Part shown: positions 42,569-52,665 of the stretch, piece after piece
Layout of the letters: every line of letters begins with the position of its first letter
How positions within the stretch are numbered: position 1 is the stretch's first letter
From: Thalassolituus marinus
GTDB taxonomy: Bacteria; Pseudomonadota; Gammaproteobacteria; Pseudomonadales; Oceanobacteraceae
Direction: 5' to 3'
Assembly (NCBI RefSeq): GCF_020320395.1
Contig: NZ_JAEDAH010000020.1
Location: 124,001-188,000 of the forward strand
DNA: 64,000 nucleotides
The notes under the pieces: model-generated
Seen by the model: only the letters and a program-made list of their open reading frames with translations
Told to the model about the DNA's origin: nothing
Database searches by the model: none
Program-made: the position numbers and the translations under genes

Positions 42569-44517
42569 ATCCGCTGTTGCTGCAATATCTGCCTGACATT
42601 GAAGTGAAAAACCTGCGTGATATTGATCGTCAGGTGGCCAGTCAGGTTCTGCAGTGGGAAGTGCAGGCCGCAGCTGATACTGAACCACAAACACTGCTGT
42701 GTTTGGCCGTGGCGTCGGTAATGGTCAGTGTCGCGTTGGGTAAGGGGCAGGTGTGTCTGCCGCTGACATCCTGTGCCTTGCCCGAATGGCGCGAGTTCTG
42801 GCAGGAACATTCGTTACTGGCCAGTTCGCAGTTGGCTGATTGCCGTACTGTGTATGTGGCAGACGCCAAGCTGAAAACAGCCGTTGGCGATTTTCACGAT
42901 TACGCTCAGCAGCCATTGGTGCTGCACGGCAATAACCTTTATCTGGCGCGTTACTTTTTCTATGAACGTGGTGTATTAACCCAGATTCACCAGCGTTTGG
43001 CGCTGCAGCCGGAATTAAACGATGCCGAGCTGAGTCACACGCTGATGCAATTATTTGGTGAACCGGCTGCTGTTAATTCGGACGCTGATTCAACAGCCGT
43101 GATTGACTGGCAGAAAGTCGCTGCCGCCAGTGCCTGTAGCCGCAATTTTGCCGTGATTACCGGCGGTCCGGGCACGGGTAAAACCACCACGGTGACACGC
43201 CTGCTCAGTGCTTTGCTGAGTCAGAACCCGCAGATGTCGATTGCGCTGGCCGCACCGACCGGTAAAGCGGCTGCACGCATGACGGAATCTATTCGTGGGG
43301 CCAAATTACGCGCCCAGCAAAGCAGTGAAACATCGCTGCCTTTTGCCGAACAAATTCCGGACGACAGCTTTACCCTGCATCGCTTACTGGGGTGGTCGCC
43401 ACGGGGTTTTCGTTACAACGCCAATCGCCATTTACCATTCGATTGTGTGGTGGTGGATGAAGCATCGATGGTCGATTTGCCGATGATGTATCACCTGTTC
43501 CAGGCATTGGCCGCCGATACCCGTTTAATTCTGCTCGGTGACCGCGATCAGTTAGCTTCGGTAGAAGCCGGTAGTGTGCTGGCGGATTTATGTGATGCCG
43601 GTGTGCAGCATGGCCCGGACGCCGGCTTCGCTCAGCGTCTGCAGCAACTGACTGGCTTTGATTTAGCGTCGGTAACGGAAGAGCCGGTAAGCCCGATGCA
43701 GAATGCCGTGGCGTCACTGCGGGTATCCCATCGCTTTACTGCCGATAGTGGTATCGGTCAGTTAGCGGCTGCGGTTAATAACAGCGCCCAGCAACGGGCA
43801 GATGAAGTGCTGCGTACCTTTGAAGATGTGCGTTTTGTCGGTGTCAGTCCGCTGGCCGAACAACCTTTCTGGCAACAATCTCAATGGCAGCAGACGCTGG
43901 TCGATGGCTACCGTGATTACGCCGAAGCGTTACGCGCTTTTGCCGCGAATAAAGCCGATGCGAATGATGTGTTCAGCGCCTTTAATCGTTTTCAGATTCT
44001 GGTGGCGCTGCGCCAGGGCCCGTATGGTGTTGAACAGGTGAATCAGCGTGCTGAGCGTTTGTTGCAGGCGGCGGGCTTAATCGATACCCGTGCGTCAGCG
44101 TCCGGCTGGTACGCAGGTCGCCCGGTAATGATCAGCCGTAACGAATACGATCTTGGTTTGTTTAATGGCGACATTGGTATTGCCTTGCCTGTGACAGACG
44201 AGCAGGGTAAACCGACTTTAAAAGTCGCCTTCCCCGATGCCGACGGTGGCGTCCGTTATTTATTACCAAGCCGATTGCCTGCCCACGAAACCGCCTTTGC
44301 CATGACGGTGCATAAGAGCCAGGGCTCGGAGTTTGATCATCTGTGTCTGTTGTTACCGGAGCAGTGGCAGAGCGTGATTACCCGCGAGCTGATTTATACG
44401 GCCATTACCCGGGCGAAGAAAACCTTCACCCTGTTTTCTGGTCACAACTGTTGGCAGCAAGGCCTGGCGACCCGCGTTCAGCGCGCCAGTGGTCTGCGTG
44501 ATGCCTTGTGGCAGTGA
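42565..44517 (+). CDS. recD: Exodeoxyribonuclease V alpha subunit
   Basis: 5'-3' helicase subunit of RecBCD. 650 residues. Walker A ITGGPGTGKTTTVTRLL near 197-213, LAAPTGKAAARM, Walker B VVVDEASMVDLPMM, LLGDRDQLASVEAGSVLADLCD, and the SF1B motif LPAHETAFAMTVHKSQGSEFDHL near the C-terminus with YTAITRAKK. The N-terminal ~110 residues bind RecC. Starts inside the recB stop. Confidence 0.96.
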   Translation: MNPLLLQYLPDIEVKNLRDIDRQVASQVLQWEVQAAADTEPQTLLCLAVASVMVSVALGKGQVCLPLTSCALPEWREFWQEHSLLASSQLADCRTVYVADAKLKTAVGDFHDYAQQPLVLHGNNLYLARYFFYERGVLTQIHQRLALQPELNDAELSHTLMQLFGEPAAVNSDADSTAVIDWQKVAAASACSRNFAVITGGPGTGKTTTVTRLLSALLSQNPQMSIALAAPTGKAAARMTESIRGAKLRAQQSSETSLPFAEQIPDDSFTLHRLLGWSPRGFRYNANRHLPFDCVVVDEASMVDLPMMYHLFQALAADTRLILLGDRDQLASVEAGSVLADLCDAGVQHGPDAGFAQRLQQLTGFDLASVTEEPVSPMQNAVASLRVSHRFTADSGIGQLAAAVNNSAQQRADEVLRTFEDVRFVGVSPLAEQPFWQQSQWQQTLVDGYRDYAEALRAFAANKADANDVFSAFNRFQILVALRQGPYGVEQVNQRAERLLQAAGLIDTRASASGWYAGRPVMISRNEYDLGLFNGDIGIALPVTDEQGKPTLKVAFPDADGGVRYLLPSRLPAHETAFAMTVHKSQGSEFDHLCLLLPEQWQSVITRELIYTAITRAKKTFTLFSGHNCWQQGLATRVQRASGLRDALWQ

Positions 44518-44573
44518 ATACACCGACGTCTCATTATGAATCTGCAAAAACACCGGATATCAGGAAGTTTCTT

Positions 44574-46826
44574 ATGATTACCGCTTTAAGGATCAGCCGC
44601 TGGCTAATGGTTAGTTTGCTGGTGCTGGTATTGCTCTCCTTGTTATTGCTGTACGCAGCTCCTGGCATTGGCCTGGCATTCGCGCGTCACTGGTACGCTC
44701 AGCAAGGCGAGGGTTACGAGCTGAGCGCAAGCGGTTGGTCTTTTGCTCCGTTTAACAGCGATTTCCGTCTGTCTGGTCTGGTACTGAAACATCCGGGCGT
44801 CGGCTCGGGTGAGAGTCGCATTAATGAGCTGCTATTCAGTGTGAATCCGTATGCACTGCTTGATCGTCGTATTGAGGTAGGTCGCGTACGGGTTGCGGGT
44901 GTTGCTGTTACGCCGCTGCTGGCTGAACACGAGGGGCGTCAGCAGCTGTCGATTGCCGGACTTGATATTCCACTGACTGCTGACGATAAAGCGCCCAGCC
45001 AGCCGCCACACCAGGCTGGCCAGGACAATGTGGCGGCAGAAAGTAGCCACGTCGTACCATGGCAGTTTGTTATCCGGAGCCTCGAGCTGGATAACCAGCA
45101 GCTGGGCTGGTCGGTTACATTGCCGGCCGCTGACAGCCGTGGTGAGCTTGAGCTTCAGACACTGCATCTGACGGACATTAACAGCGATAACCGCCCTGTG
45201 CAGGTGTCGGTTGCGCTGAGCGTACTGCAATCGGAACTGACCCTGGCGGCGCCAGAGGGCGGAGCCGAAACTTCGCTGAATCTTGGTGAGGCTGACAGCG
45301 ATGCTCCACTGCAGATCACCCTGCAGGGCCAGCTGCTGGAGCCGCTGACGAATCCACAATGGCAAGGCGATCTGTTATTGAATGATCTGGCTCTGTCGAC
45401 CAGCGCTAATCAAGGCATCAGCGTCAGACTGGCGGAACTTGTACTGCAGGGCATGGATGCAAATGCCAGCCAACAGGCTATAGAGCAGATAACACTGGCG
45501 GATCTGGCTGTTGAACAGGGTGGTCAGCCTTTAATGAACCTGAGCCAGTACCGTATCAATGGTGTCTCTTACCAGGATAACGATGTCAGTGTTGGGGATC
45601 AGTCGTATCAGGGACTTGTGGTGCATACACCGGATCTGAATCCAGCGTCTGACAATCGCACAAAGGATGAGTCTGCCGGTAAATCGGTAGCGAGCAAGGT
45701 GCAGGAAGGAAACACGCCAGAAGGGAGCGATATTCAACCTCAGACAGAAGCGATCGATAGCTCTGACAGCAGTGCAGAAAGCGTTCGTCAGGTGCTGGCG
45801 TTCGTGTTGTCAGGTTTGCATCAGGGCGAGCAGACCGGGGAAATTCTGATGAGTGACAGCAGTGTAACGCCGCCGATGACGGCGACACTGACGCTGCATG
45901 AGGTCGATGTGGGGGCGCTGGACGGTCAGCTTGAGCAAAACCTTCAGTTGAATAAACCCATCAGCCTGCACCTGCTGGCGGGTCTGGATAGTTATAACCG
46001 TATTGCGCTGGATGGTGACCTGTCATTGTTTGAGCGTGATGGGCAGTTGTTCCCGCAGGGGCAGGTTCAGGCCAGTATCAGCCAGCTGGATCTGGTGCAG
46101 TTTAACGGTTATCTGGGCAAGGCCATGGGCTATCACGTTGAACGTGGCATGCTGAATCTGGAGGCAGATATCCGCTTCGATCAGGCGAAACTCAGTGGTG
46201 AAGTAAAAATCCTGCTGCGTAATGCCCGCTTTGTGCCAGCGGATGACGCTGCGATTGAGCGTCTGAGTAAACAGATTTCTATGCCGGTGGATACCGCGCT
46301 GGATCTGTTACGTGATGATAATGGCAACGTTCGTCTTACGATTCCGTTGTCTGGTGATCTCAGTGATCCGAATGTCGGACTGGAAGATCTGACACGCCAG
46401 CTGAGCAAGCTGGCATTGCGTCAGGGCGCTATGTACTACCTGCGCCAGAGCCTGCAGCCTTACACGACCATGTTGACGGTGGCGAGCTACGCCGGTGATT
46501 ACCTGTTTGCTATTCGTCTGGACGATCTGGTTTTTGCGGCTCAATCGTCCGAACTGACAGAGGAGCATGCAGCCCACCTGCAGAAAGTTGCAGAGATTAT
46601 GCAGGGCAAAACCCGTCTCGAGTTGCAGGTGTGTCCGTTTGTCAGCAAGGCAGAAGCAACTCAGCAGGGCGATAACTGGCCGCAGCTGGCAAAAGCCCGT
46701 GGCGCGGCAGTGAAGGCCTGGCTGGCCGCCATCAATGATGAGCAGGGTAACTCGCTGGCACAGCGGGTATCTCTGTGCAAACCACAGCAGGGCGACACGG
46801 GTAGTGTGGTGTTGGGGGTTGAATGA
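44574..46826 (+). CDS. DUF748/AsmA-like envelope protein
   Basis: 750 residues. One N-terminal membrane helix (ISRWLMVSLLVLVLLSLLLLYAA), then a long beta-rich periplasmic region. RHWYAQQGEGYELSASGWSFAPFNSDFRLSGL and LLFSVNPYALLDRRIEVGRVRVAGV match the AsmA/DUF748 start, and GYLGKAMGYHVERGMLNLEADIRF with NVRLTIPLSGDLSDPNVGLEDL the DUF748 end. The C-terminal ~100 residues (SSELTEEHAAHLQKVAEIM...) resemble an OmpA-type helix-strand end. Such proteins bridge the periplasm, possibly in lipid transport. The frame opens at 44508, but ATG 44574 has AGGAAG 6 bases upstream. It overlaps the next gene by ATGA. Confidence 0.82.
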   Translation: MITALRISRWLMVSLLVLVLLSLLLLYAAPGIGLAFARHWYAQQGEGYELSASGWSFAPFNSDFRLSGLVLKHPGVGSGESRINELLFSVNPYALLDRRIEVGRVRVAGVAVTPLLAEHEGRQQLSIAGLDIPLTADDKAPSQPPHQAGQDNVAAESSHVVPWQFVIRSLELDNQQLGWSVTLPAADSRGELELQTLHLTDINSDNRPVQVSVALSVLQSELTLAAPEGGAETSLNLGEADSDAPLQITLQGQLLEPLTNPQWQGDLLLNDLALSTSANQGISVRLAELVLQGMDANASQQAIEQITLADLAVEQGGQPLMNLSQYRINGVSYQDNDVSVGDQSYQGLVVHTPDLNPASDNRTKDESAGKSVASKVQEGNTPEGSDIQPQTEAIDSSDSSAESVRQVLAFVLSGLHQGEQTGEILMSDSSVTPPMTATLTLHEVDVGALDGQLEQNLQLNKPISLHLLAGLDSYNRIALDGDLSLFERDGQLFPQGQVQASISQLDLVQFNGYLGKAMGYHVERGMLNLEADIRFDQAKLSGEVKILLRNARFVPADDAAIERLSKQISMPVDTALDLLRDDNGNVRLTIPLSGDLSDPNVGLEDLTRQLSKLALRQGAMYYLRQSLQPYTTMLTVASYAGDYLFAIRLDDLVFAAQSSELTEEHAAHLQKVAEIMQGKTRLELQVCPFVSKAEATQQGDNWPQLAKARGAAVKAWLAAINDEQGNSLAQRVSLCKPQQGDTGSVVLGVE

Positions 46827-47497
46827 GAAACTTTATCAGAAGTTACTTACTTTGTTTGATGCCACTGATTGGTATGCCTGCAGGTGCAGATGAACTGTCA
46901 GACCAACAGCGATATCTGCCACATGACACTGTGCTGGGTTTCAAACTTCTGGATACTCCGCTGAGTACTATTATGGACGAGCTGAGGGTTCCATTTTCTG
47001 GTGTTGAAGATGCGCATCATGAGATATCTGGTGTGTGTGTAACCAACTCAGAGCGATCTCAGTCCATTCATTTTCTGACAGGTGTCATTCACGATTACGA
47101 TAATCTGTACGGCTATCAGATTTCATCTGACGTAAGCAACGATTGTTTGCAATCGGATCGCTTGCCAGAACCAATTATGGACGGAGCAGGTTTTACAATT
47201 GGAAAGCGTCGTACAGAAGTATTTCAGCAACTGGGCGATGCAACCGGACCTTGCACATCATCATGCGAATGGAAACTGAATTTCTCCATAGCCTGGCCAG
47301 AGCCGGTTATTTCACAACACACATTCGAACGAAATGGAAAGCAGGTAACGGCCGAGCGTATCAATCGAGGCTCGTATCACCTTGTTTTAATCAGAGGTGA
47401 ATTTGAAAATGAGCAGCTTGTGGATTTCCGCTTGGTTAATTATGCGGAAGGAGATTCATCCGTAAGCTTTGTCGAGCATTGGGTTCTCAAAAACTGA
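46823..47497 (+). CDS. Secreted hypothetical protein
   Basis: 224 residues with a signal peptide (MRNFIRSYLLCLMPLIGMPAGADE). The mature part has four or more Cys in CVTNSERS, DCLQS and PCTSSCEW, probably disulfides, and two similar segments (HDTVLGFKLLDTPLSTIMDELRVP; GFTIGKRRTEVFQQLG) that look like tandem SmpA/BLIP-type modules. No known family assigned. Translation is coupled to the DUF748 gene through ATGA. Last gene of the rec operon, ahead of a bidirectional terminator. Confidence 0.72.
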   Translation: MRNFIRSYLLCLMPLIGMPAGADELSDQQRYLPHDTVLGFKLLDTPLSTIMDELRVPFSGVEDAHHEISGVCVTNSERSQSIHFLTGVIHDYDNLYGYQISSDVSNDCLQSDRLPEPIMDGAGFTIGKRRTEVFQQLGDATGPCTSSCEWKLNFSIAWPEPVISQHTFERNGKQVTAERINRGSYHLVLIRGEFENEQLVDFRLVNYAEGDSSVSFVEHWVLKN

Positions 47498-47529
47498 AAA
47501 AGCCGCATTACGCGGCTTTTTCAGTTTTT
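47490..47529. terminator. Bidirectional terminator between rec operon and carboxylase gene
   Basis: AAAACTGAAAAAGCCGC-ATTAC-GCGGCTTTTTCAGTTTTT: a long perfect stem with A- and T-rich flanks, able to stop transcription from both sides. It separates two convergent units. Confidence 0.93.
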
Positions 47530-47554
47530 ACAGCAGCCTGCTTTCAATCTGTCA

Positions 47555-50500
47555 TCAGGCTGCGTTTTCCGCCGAGTTTACCGGCTTCACCACAAACAAC
47601 AGGTCGCCCTGGTTAACCTGCTGGCCATCGCTGTTCATGATTCGGGTGACCTTGAACTTCTGGTCAGCCGGATACAGCTCTGCACCTGCACGATTAAATT
47701 GTTTAAGGCTCAGTGGGGTAAACATCTTCATCGCTTCCATCAGACACAGAGTCTGGTCGATGCTGATGACGTCACCTTCTTTCACATAAGCAGGTTCGCT
47801 TGGTGATGATGAACCGTAGAAGATGCTGGTGGACGGTGACAGAACTTTCAGTTCGTCAGAGCCTTCGATCTTCAGCGCATCGGCATCCACGGCGTTGGCA
47901 GCCATGTCTGCGGCTTCTTCGATATCGGTAATCAATGCATCCACATCGATACGGTCGAGGAATTGCGGCAGATAGGTGGTGTCGTAGATACCATCCTGGA
48001 AGACTTTATCATCCAGTACGCGCTTGAGCAGCGGAATATTGGTGCAGACGCCGGTAATACGTACACGTTCCAGGTATTCACGCAGTTTGGCGATGGTATC
48101 GTTACGGTCTTTGCCGTAGCAGATGATCTGTACCACCATGCTGTCGTAGAACGGAGACACCTGTTTGCCCGGTGCCGCCATGGCAATCAGCTGGATGTAA
48201 TCTTCTTCCGGCAGGACGCAATCGCGAATCAGGCCCGGTGTCGGAACGAACTCAACGTCGTCACCTTTGCGCACCGCTTTTTCGGCGTTCACACGCACTT
48301 CAATAGCGTAGCCGTTGGATACCGGTTTCAGGTCGTCGATGGCCTCGCCTTCAGCGATCTTAAACTGGGTGCTGACGATATCGATGCCGGACACCAGTTC
48401 AGTAACCGGGTGCTCTACCTGCAGACGGGTGTTCATTTCCATGAAGTAAATGGTGTTGGCGTCCAGGTCGAAAATAAATTCAACCGTACCAGCGCCCACA
48501 TACTTAACCGCATCAGCCAGTTTGGCAGCAAAGTCGTACGCAGCCTGTTCCAGTTCTCGCGGCAGCATGGTGGAACCGGATTCTTCAAAGATTTTCTGGT
48601 TATTACGCTGTACCGAACAGTCGCGCAGACCCAGGATCTTGGTGTTGCCATGGCTGTCGCGCAGTACCTGAACTTCGATGTGACGCAGAGAGGTCACATA
48701 TTTTTCCAGGTACACGTCACCATTACCGAACGCAGCTTTGGCTTCGGTGGAAATCTGGTGGAACAGGGCATGAATCTTATCGGCGGATTCAACTACCTGA
48801 ATACCTTTACCACCGCCACCGTGAACCGCTTTCAGCAGTACCGGGTAGCCGATTTCATCGGCAACGGCAGCAGCATTAGCCGAGCTGGTCAGAATGCCGT
48901 GAGAACCCGGTACAACCGGTACTTCAACACGCATTGCGGTGTTAATCGCATTCGATTTGTTGCCCATGGTTTCCATGGCAGATACCGGTGGGCCAACAAA
49001 GTTAATGTCGTGGTTGCCACACAGCGCCGCAAACTGACTGCTTTCCGACAGGAAGCCGATACCCGGGTGCAGGGCGTCCACGCCTTCATGGTGAGCGATA
49101 CGCAGCACAGACTTCGCATTCAGGTAGCTTTCGTCCGGGGTATTACCACCGATACATACCACGCGGTCTTCTGGTCCGAGCATGTCCACCGGCACGGAAT
49201 CCATATCCGGGTCTGACTGGATCAGCACCACTTTAATATCGTTTTCCTGCGCCTTACGGATCAGTTTCACGGCAGTACAGCCACGAGCGTGAACCAGAAC
49301 CTTATCGATCTTGCCGTATTTCTTCAGCGCACTGGCATTGGCACCGGTATCCGGGGCCAGACGTTCCGCAGTGATATAACCCTGCAGTACGCGATCAAGA
49401 ACGTCGTCAACCGTGTGACGGGCAACCGGCATGTCCGGGTCGATGGCACGCAGACGTTCATCCAGATCATCGAAGAACGGGTGGCTGACCAGACCGTCCA
49501 TGGATTTCGGTGATACCGACAGATAGTTGGACAGTGTGCAGGTGCTTGGCAGATAGCTGGGTACCACAATCTGGCCGGCGAACGGCATGTTGGTGCCCGA
49601 GAAGTAGTAGGTCTGTGCCAGTGGGTGAGTCACGAAGGACGCTTGCGCACCACCGGTACAGTCACCAAAACCGAACACTACGATCGGCAGATCGTTATCA
49701 CGCACAAAGCGGGTGATACGGTCGTTGACCACGGCCATCGAGAACAGTGCGGCAGCACCTTCTTTGGTCTGCATACCACCAGAGGATACGAAGGCCACAA
49801 TCGGCAGATTCAGGCGCGCGCATTCCACCATCAGCTTGCAGAATTTCTCAGCCGAGGCCATGTCGAAGGCACCCGCCTGGAAGTCCAGATTGGATACGAT
49901 GGCGCCAACCTGTTGCTCACGCTCACCAATACGGATGGTACCGATACCGGTAATCACACCGCACGGTTTGATGTCTTTTTTCAGTGCGCCTTCAATCGAG
50001 CTACGGAAACCCGGGAAGGCCACAGGGTCTGCGGACATCAGGCTGGCGTTGGTTTCTTCGAAGTCACTGAAGAAACGTTCGATGATGGCAGCGGCAGACG
50101 TTTTCTTCTGACGTTTGGTGTCATCCAGTACCTGCTGGATCAGCAGATCGTGGTAGGCCATGGTCAGACGGTTCCAGAAGTCTTTACGACGACCAATGGA
50201 CACGGGGTTAATACGGCCGTTGTAGGACTTACCATCCTGTTCTGCTTCGTGATATTCCGGCAGCAACTTCTCAAAAATGAAGGTGATAACCACGAACAGA
50301 GTGTCGGACAGACGCGGGAACGCCAGCTTCTTCCATTCTTCAACGGATTTGAGGAAGTCACCACGCTGGCTGCTCTTGATGAAGTAGCTCAGCCAGTGAT
50401 CGAAGGATTCACGTTCCTGCGGCGTGTAGCTGTCGCCATCGGTCGCTTCAGCGAGGGATTTCTCCAGCAGCTCTTTCAGCGATTCGCGTGACAGGGCACG

Positions 50501-52480
50501 GTCTTCGTTGGCTTCTTTGGCAACGTTCACCAGATTGTTGATGAAGTTGTCGTACAGCTGACCGAACACCAGCATGTTCTGGCATACCTGAGTGAACTCA
50601 TAGCGCAGCTCATCGTGCAGGATAGCATCAAGGATAGTGATATCCGGGTGCGCCGGGTTCTGGATGTTTTCCTGACGGAACTGAATGTAAGGCGCCAGTG
50701 CTTCTTCCAGAATACGACGGTTCGCTTCTACCTTACTGCTGGCCAGGCTGTTGGCCAGAGCTTCAGTACGGGTAGACAGTTTCAGTTCGGCGCGAATGCT
50801 CTCAGGGATGAGTTCATCCTTAAGAATTGTGTTCAGCGCGGTAGCCAGCGACTGTTTCAGTGCACCTTTGGCTTTTTCTGCTGCCAGACCCTGTGTCAGT
50901 TCCTGACGGGTTTCGTGTGGCAGTTGCTCGCGGATCCAGGCGGCCAGCGGATGCGGATTCTTTTCGACAAACTCAGCCACGGCAATGGCATCGAGAATAT
51001 CGTTGGCACGCAGCAGGAAGCGGCTCTGTTTGTAATCTTCGAGGTAGGCCAGCAGGCCTTCGAAGTTGATGCTGGCATCAGACTTCCAGCGGTTAAACAG
51101 ATACAGGCCAAGGTTGAAGCACAGTTCCTGCTTGGCTTTCAGATAGTTGTTCTTGGGTTCACCAAAGAACAGACGGGCAATAGTGCCACGGCTCTCATCG
51201 CGGTCTTCGTATTTTGACCAGAAGTTTTTCCAGCTTTTATGCAGAGTATCGTCATAGACGATTTTTTCCGGGGCCTGCAGCCAGTTCTGGAATTTGCGTT
51301 TGGATTCACGCTGCAGGCGTTCCTGCAGCTGGCCTTCCGGTACCTCTTTCTCTGCCAGACGGCCGTAGTTCTCCAGTGTGGTGGAGTGAATACGGCGACG
51401 CAGGGTCAGATAGCGGGTATAGCGATAGGTCAGACCGAACAGGTTAATGTGCTCGGTGGGTGTTTCTGCCAGATAGAAGTTGGAACCTTTTTCCAGATTG
51501 GCCAGCTTTTCAGAAGGCTGCAGGAAACGGTTAACACTGCGGCTGTAATGGTCCATCAGATACGGGTTCTGACGGGCGAACTCTGCCGCGCTGGCTTCAA
51601 TCGTCTGAATACCTGTAACAATGGCCTGATGCAGGTTGTAGCGTTTTTCGTCCGGGTCAGTCGGGGCGTAATCAATGATGCCATCGATGATACCGGCCTG
51701 ACGCAGCTCGAATCCGGATACACCCACATACTTGGCACATTCCTGCCATGACAGGTTGTACTTGCGTGCGATAGACGCCAGACCCTGTGGCTGAATGGTA
51801 TTGAAAATACCGTCGCGCACGCTCAGCAGAATATTGGTGGTGGCAAGAGGAATCGCGCCGCCGGAGTAACCTGCGCCCCAGATGATGCCTAGCGTTGGCA
51901 CATCATTGTTGGCCATTTCGGTAATCAGGTGGGAGATGCTGTGTGCCTGGTTGCCAGCATTGGCAATTTCGCCAGCGTCAGCTCCGGGGGTGTCGATAAA
52001 GGTAATAATCGGCATCGCACGACGGGCGTAGGCGCGGGCAACCTGAGCCGCACGGTTGTGATGCTGAGGCCCCCAGGCACCATTGGCGTGCTCACGGTTC
52101 TGGCAAACGAAACCGACGCGGCGGATCTGACCGCCAAAATCCATATCGGCTTCGGCGCAATACAGCGGGCCATCTTCTGTTTCAGTGATGGTACGCAGCA
52201 CCAGATGCTGAACCATCGCTTTGGCACCGGGACGTGAAGCACTTTCGCTTGGCGTGACAACCTGTTCAATGTAGTTATCGATGTTGAGTGCGCGCAGACG
52301 CTCCAGCTCAGAATCACAACGCTCCGGGCTGATCAGACCGCGCACGTTGTGCTCGACCTGATTATCTTCGTATTCAGGGAAAAGCGAGAAGTCAGCAGAC
52401 AGCTGCTCCGCTTTGAGGAACAGTTCATCAACGGTACGTTCCGCTGCGTTCTGCACCTGCTTAGTAGTCTGTTCTTTCAT
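47555..52480 (-). CDS. Single-chain acetyl-CoA carboxylase (alpha-CT, beta-CT, BC, BCCP)
   Basis: 1641 residues carrying all four activities that E. coli spreads over AccA, AccD, AccC and AccB. In order: alpha-carboxyltransferase-like domain ~80-330 (PIITFIDTPGADAGEIA, GAGYSGGAIPLATTN); a long helical region ~330-820; beta-carboxyltransferase-like domain ~820-1030 (PIVAFVSSGGMQTKEGAAALFSM, GDCTGGAQASF) without the AccD Cys4 zinc finger; biotin carboxylase ~1055-1500 with ATP-grasp HGGGGKGIQVV near 1222 and FMEMNTRLQVEHPVTE; and a BCCP domain with biotinyl-lysine near 1583 (LMEAMKMF). It should make malonyl-CoA. fabB lies 185 bp upstream on the same strand, which supports a fatty-acid role; other acyl-CoA substrates are possible. 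Confidence 0.9.
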   Translation of the reverse strand: MKEQTTKQVQNAAERTVDELFLKAEQLSADFSLFPEYEDNQVEHNVRGLISPERCDSELERLRALNIDNYIEQVVTPSESASRPGAKAMVQHLVLRTITETEDGPLYCAEADMDFGGQIRRVGFVCQNREHANGAWGPQHHNRAAQVARAYARRAMPIITFIDTPGADAGEIANAGNQAHSISHLITEMANNDVPTLGIIWGAGYSGGAIPLATTNILLSVRDGIFNTIQPQGLASIARKYNLSWQECAKYVGVSGFELRQAGIIDGIIDYAPTDPDEKRYNLHQAIVTGIQTIEASAAEFARQNPYLMDHYSRSVNRFLQPSEKLANLEKGSNFYLAETPTEHINLFGLTYRYTRYLTLRRRIHSTTLENYGRLAEKEVPEGQLQERLQRESKRKFQNWLQAPEKIVYDDTLHKSWKNFWSKYEDRDESRGTIARLFFGEPKNNYLKAKQELCFNLGLYLFNRWKSDASINFEGLLAYLEDYKQSRFLLRANDILDAIAVAEFVEKNPHPLAAWIREQLPHETRQELTQGLAAEKAKGALKQSLATALNTILKDELIPESIRAELKLSTRTEALANSLASSKVEANRRILEEALAPYIQFRQENIQNPAHPDITILDAILHDELRYEFTQVCQNMLVFGQLYDNFINNLVNVAKEANEDRALSRESLKELLEKSLAEATDGDSYTPQERESFDHWLSYFIKSSQRGDFLKSVEEWKKLAFPRLSDTLFVVITFIFEKLLPEYHEAEQDGKSYNGRINPVSIGRRKDFWNRLTMAYHDLLIQQVLDDTKRQKKTSAAAIIERFFSDFEETNASLMSADPVAFPGFRSSIEGALKKDIKPCGVITGIGTIRIGEREQQVGAIVSNLDFQAGAFDMASAEKFCKLMVECARLNLPIVAFVSSGGMQTKEGAAALFSMAVVNDRITRFVRDNDLPIVVFGFGDCTGGAQASFVTHPLAQTYYFSGTNMPFAGQIVVPSYLPSTCTLSNYLSVSPKSMDGLVSHPFFDDLDERLRAIDPDMPVARHTVDDVLDRVLQGYITAERLAPDTGANASALKKYGKIDKVLVHARGCTAVKLIRKAQENDIKVVLIQSDPDMDSVPVDMLGPEDRVVCIGGNTPDESYLNAKSVLRIAHHEGVDALHPGIGFLSESSQFAALCGNHDINFVGPPVSAMETMGNKSNAINTAMRVEVPVVPGSHGILTSSANAAAVADEIGYPVLLKAVHGGGGKGIQVVESADKIHALFHQISTEAKAAFGNGDVYLEKYVTSLRHIEVQVLRDSHGNTKILGLRDCSVQRNNQKIFEESGSTMLPRELEQAAYDFAAKLADAVKYVGAGTVEFIFDLDANTIYFMEMNTRLQVEHPVTELVSGIDIVSTQFKIAEGEAIDDLKPVSNGYAIEVRVNAEKAVRKGDDVEFVPTPGLIRDCVLPEEDYIQLIAMAAPGKQVSPFYDSMVVQIICYGKDRNDTIAKLREYLERVRITGVCTNIPLLKRVLDDKVFQDGIYDTTYLPQFLDRIDVDALITDIEEAADMAANAVDADALKIEGSDELKVLSPSTSIFYGSSSPSEPAYVKEGDVISIDQTLCLMEAMKMFTPLSLKQFNRAGAELYPADQKFKVTRIMNSDGQQVNQGDLLFVVKPVNSAENAA

Positions 52481-52665
52481 ATTGTTATTCCGTGTCGTGC
52501 TGTTTCCGGGTGGCTGGCCTGTGTCGGATGTCTCTTAACCAGCCGCTGAGCTGAGCTCAGACCGGCGCACGGTCTGTAAATACAGAACAGGCGCGCTAGT
52601 AAACCGCAAAAACTCTTTCTTGAATATCATTAATATCCAGCAAATGTGACCCAGTATGTCATTTT

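Noticed and set aside
47963-49216. 417-codon open frame on the plus strand
   Set aside because: Lies antisense to the biotin carboxylase part of the 1641-residue carboxylase. It reflects GC-biased codon use, and its translation shows no family motif.
49625-51217. Two further long plus-strand frames (288 and 200 codons)
   Set aside because: Antisense to the carboxylase helical and beta-CT regions, low plausibility as proteins.
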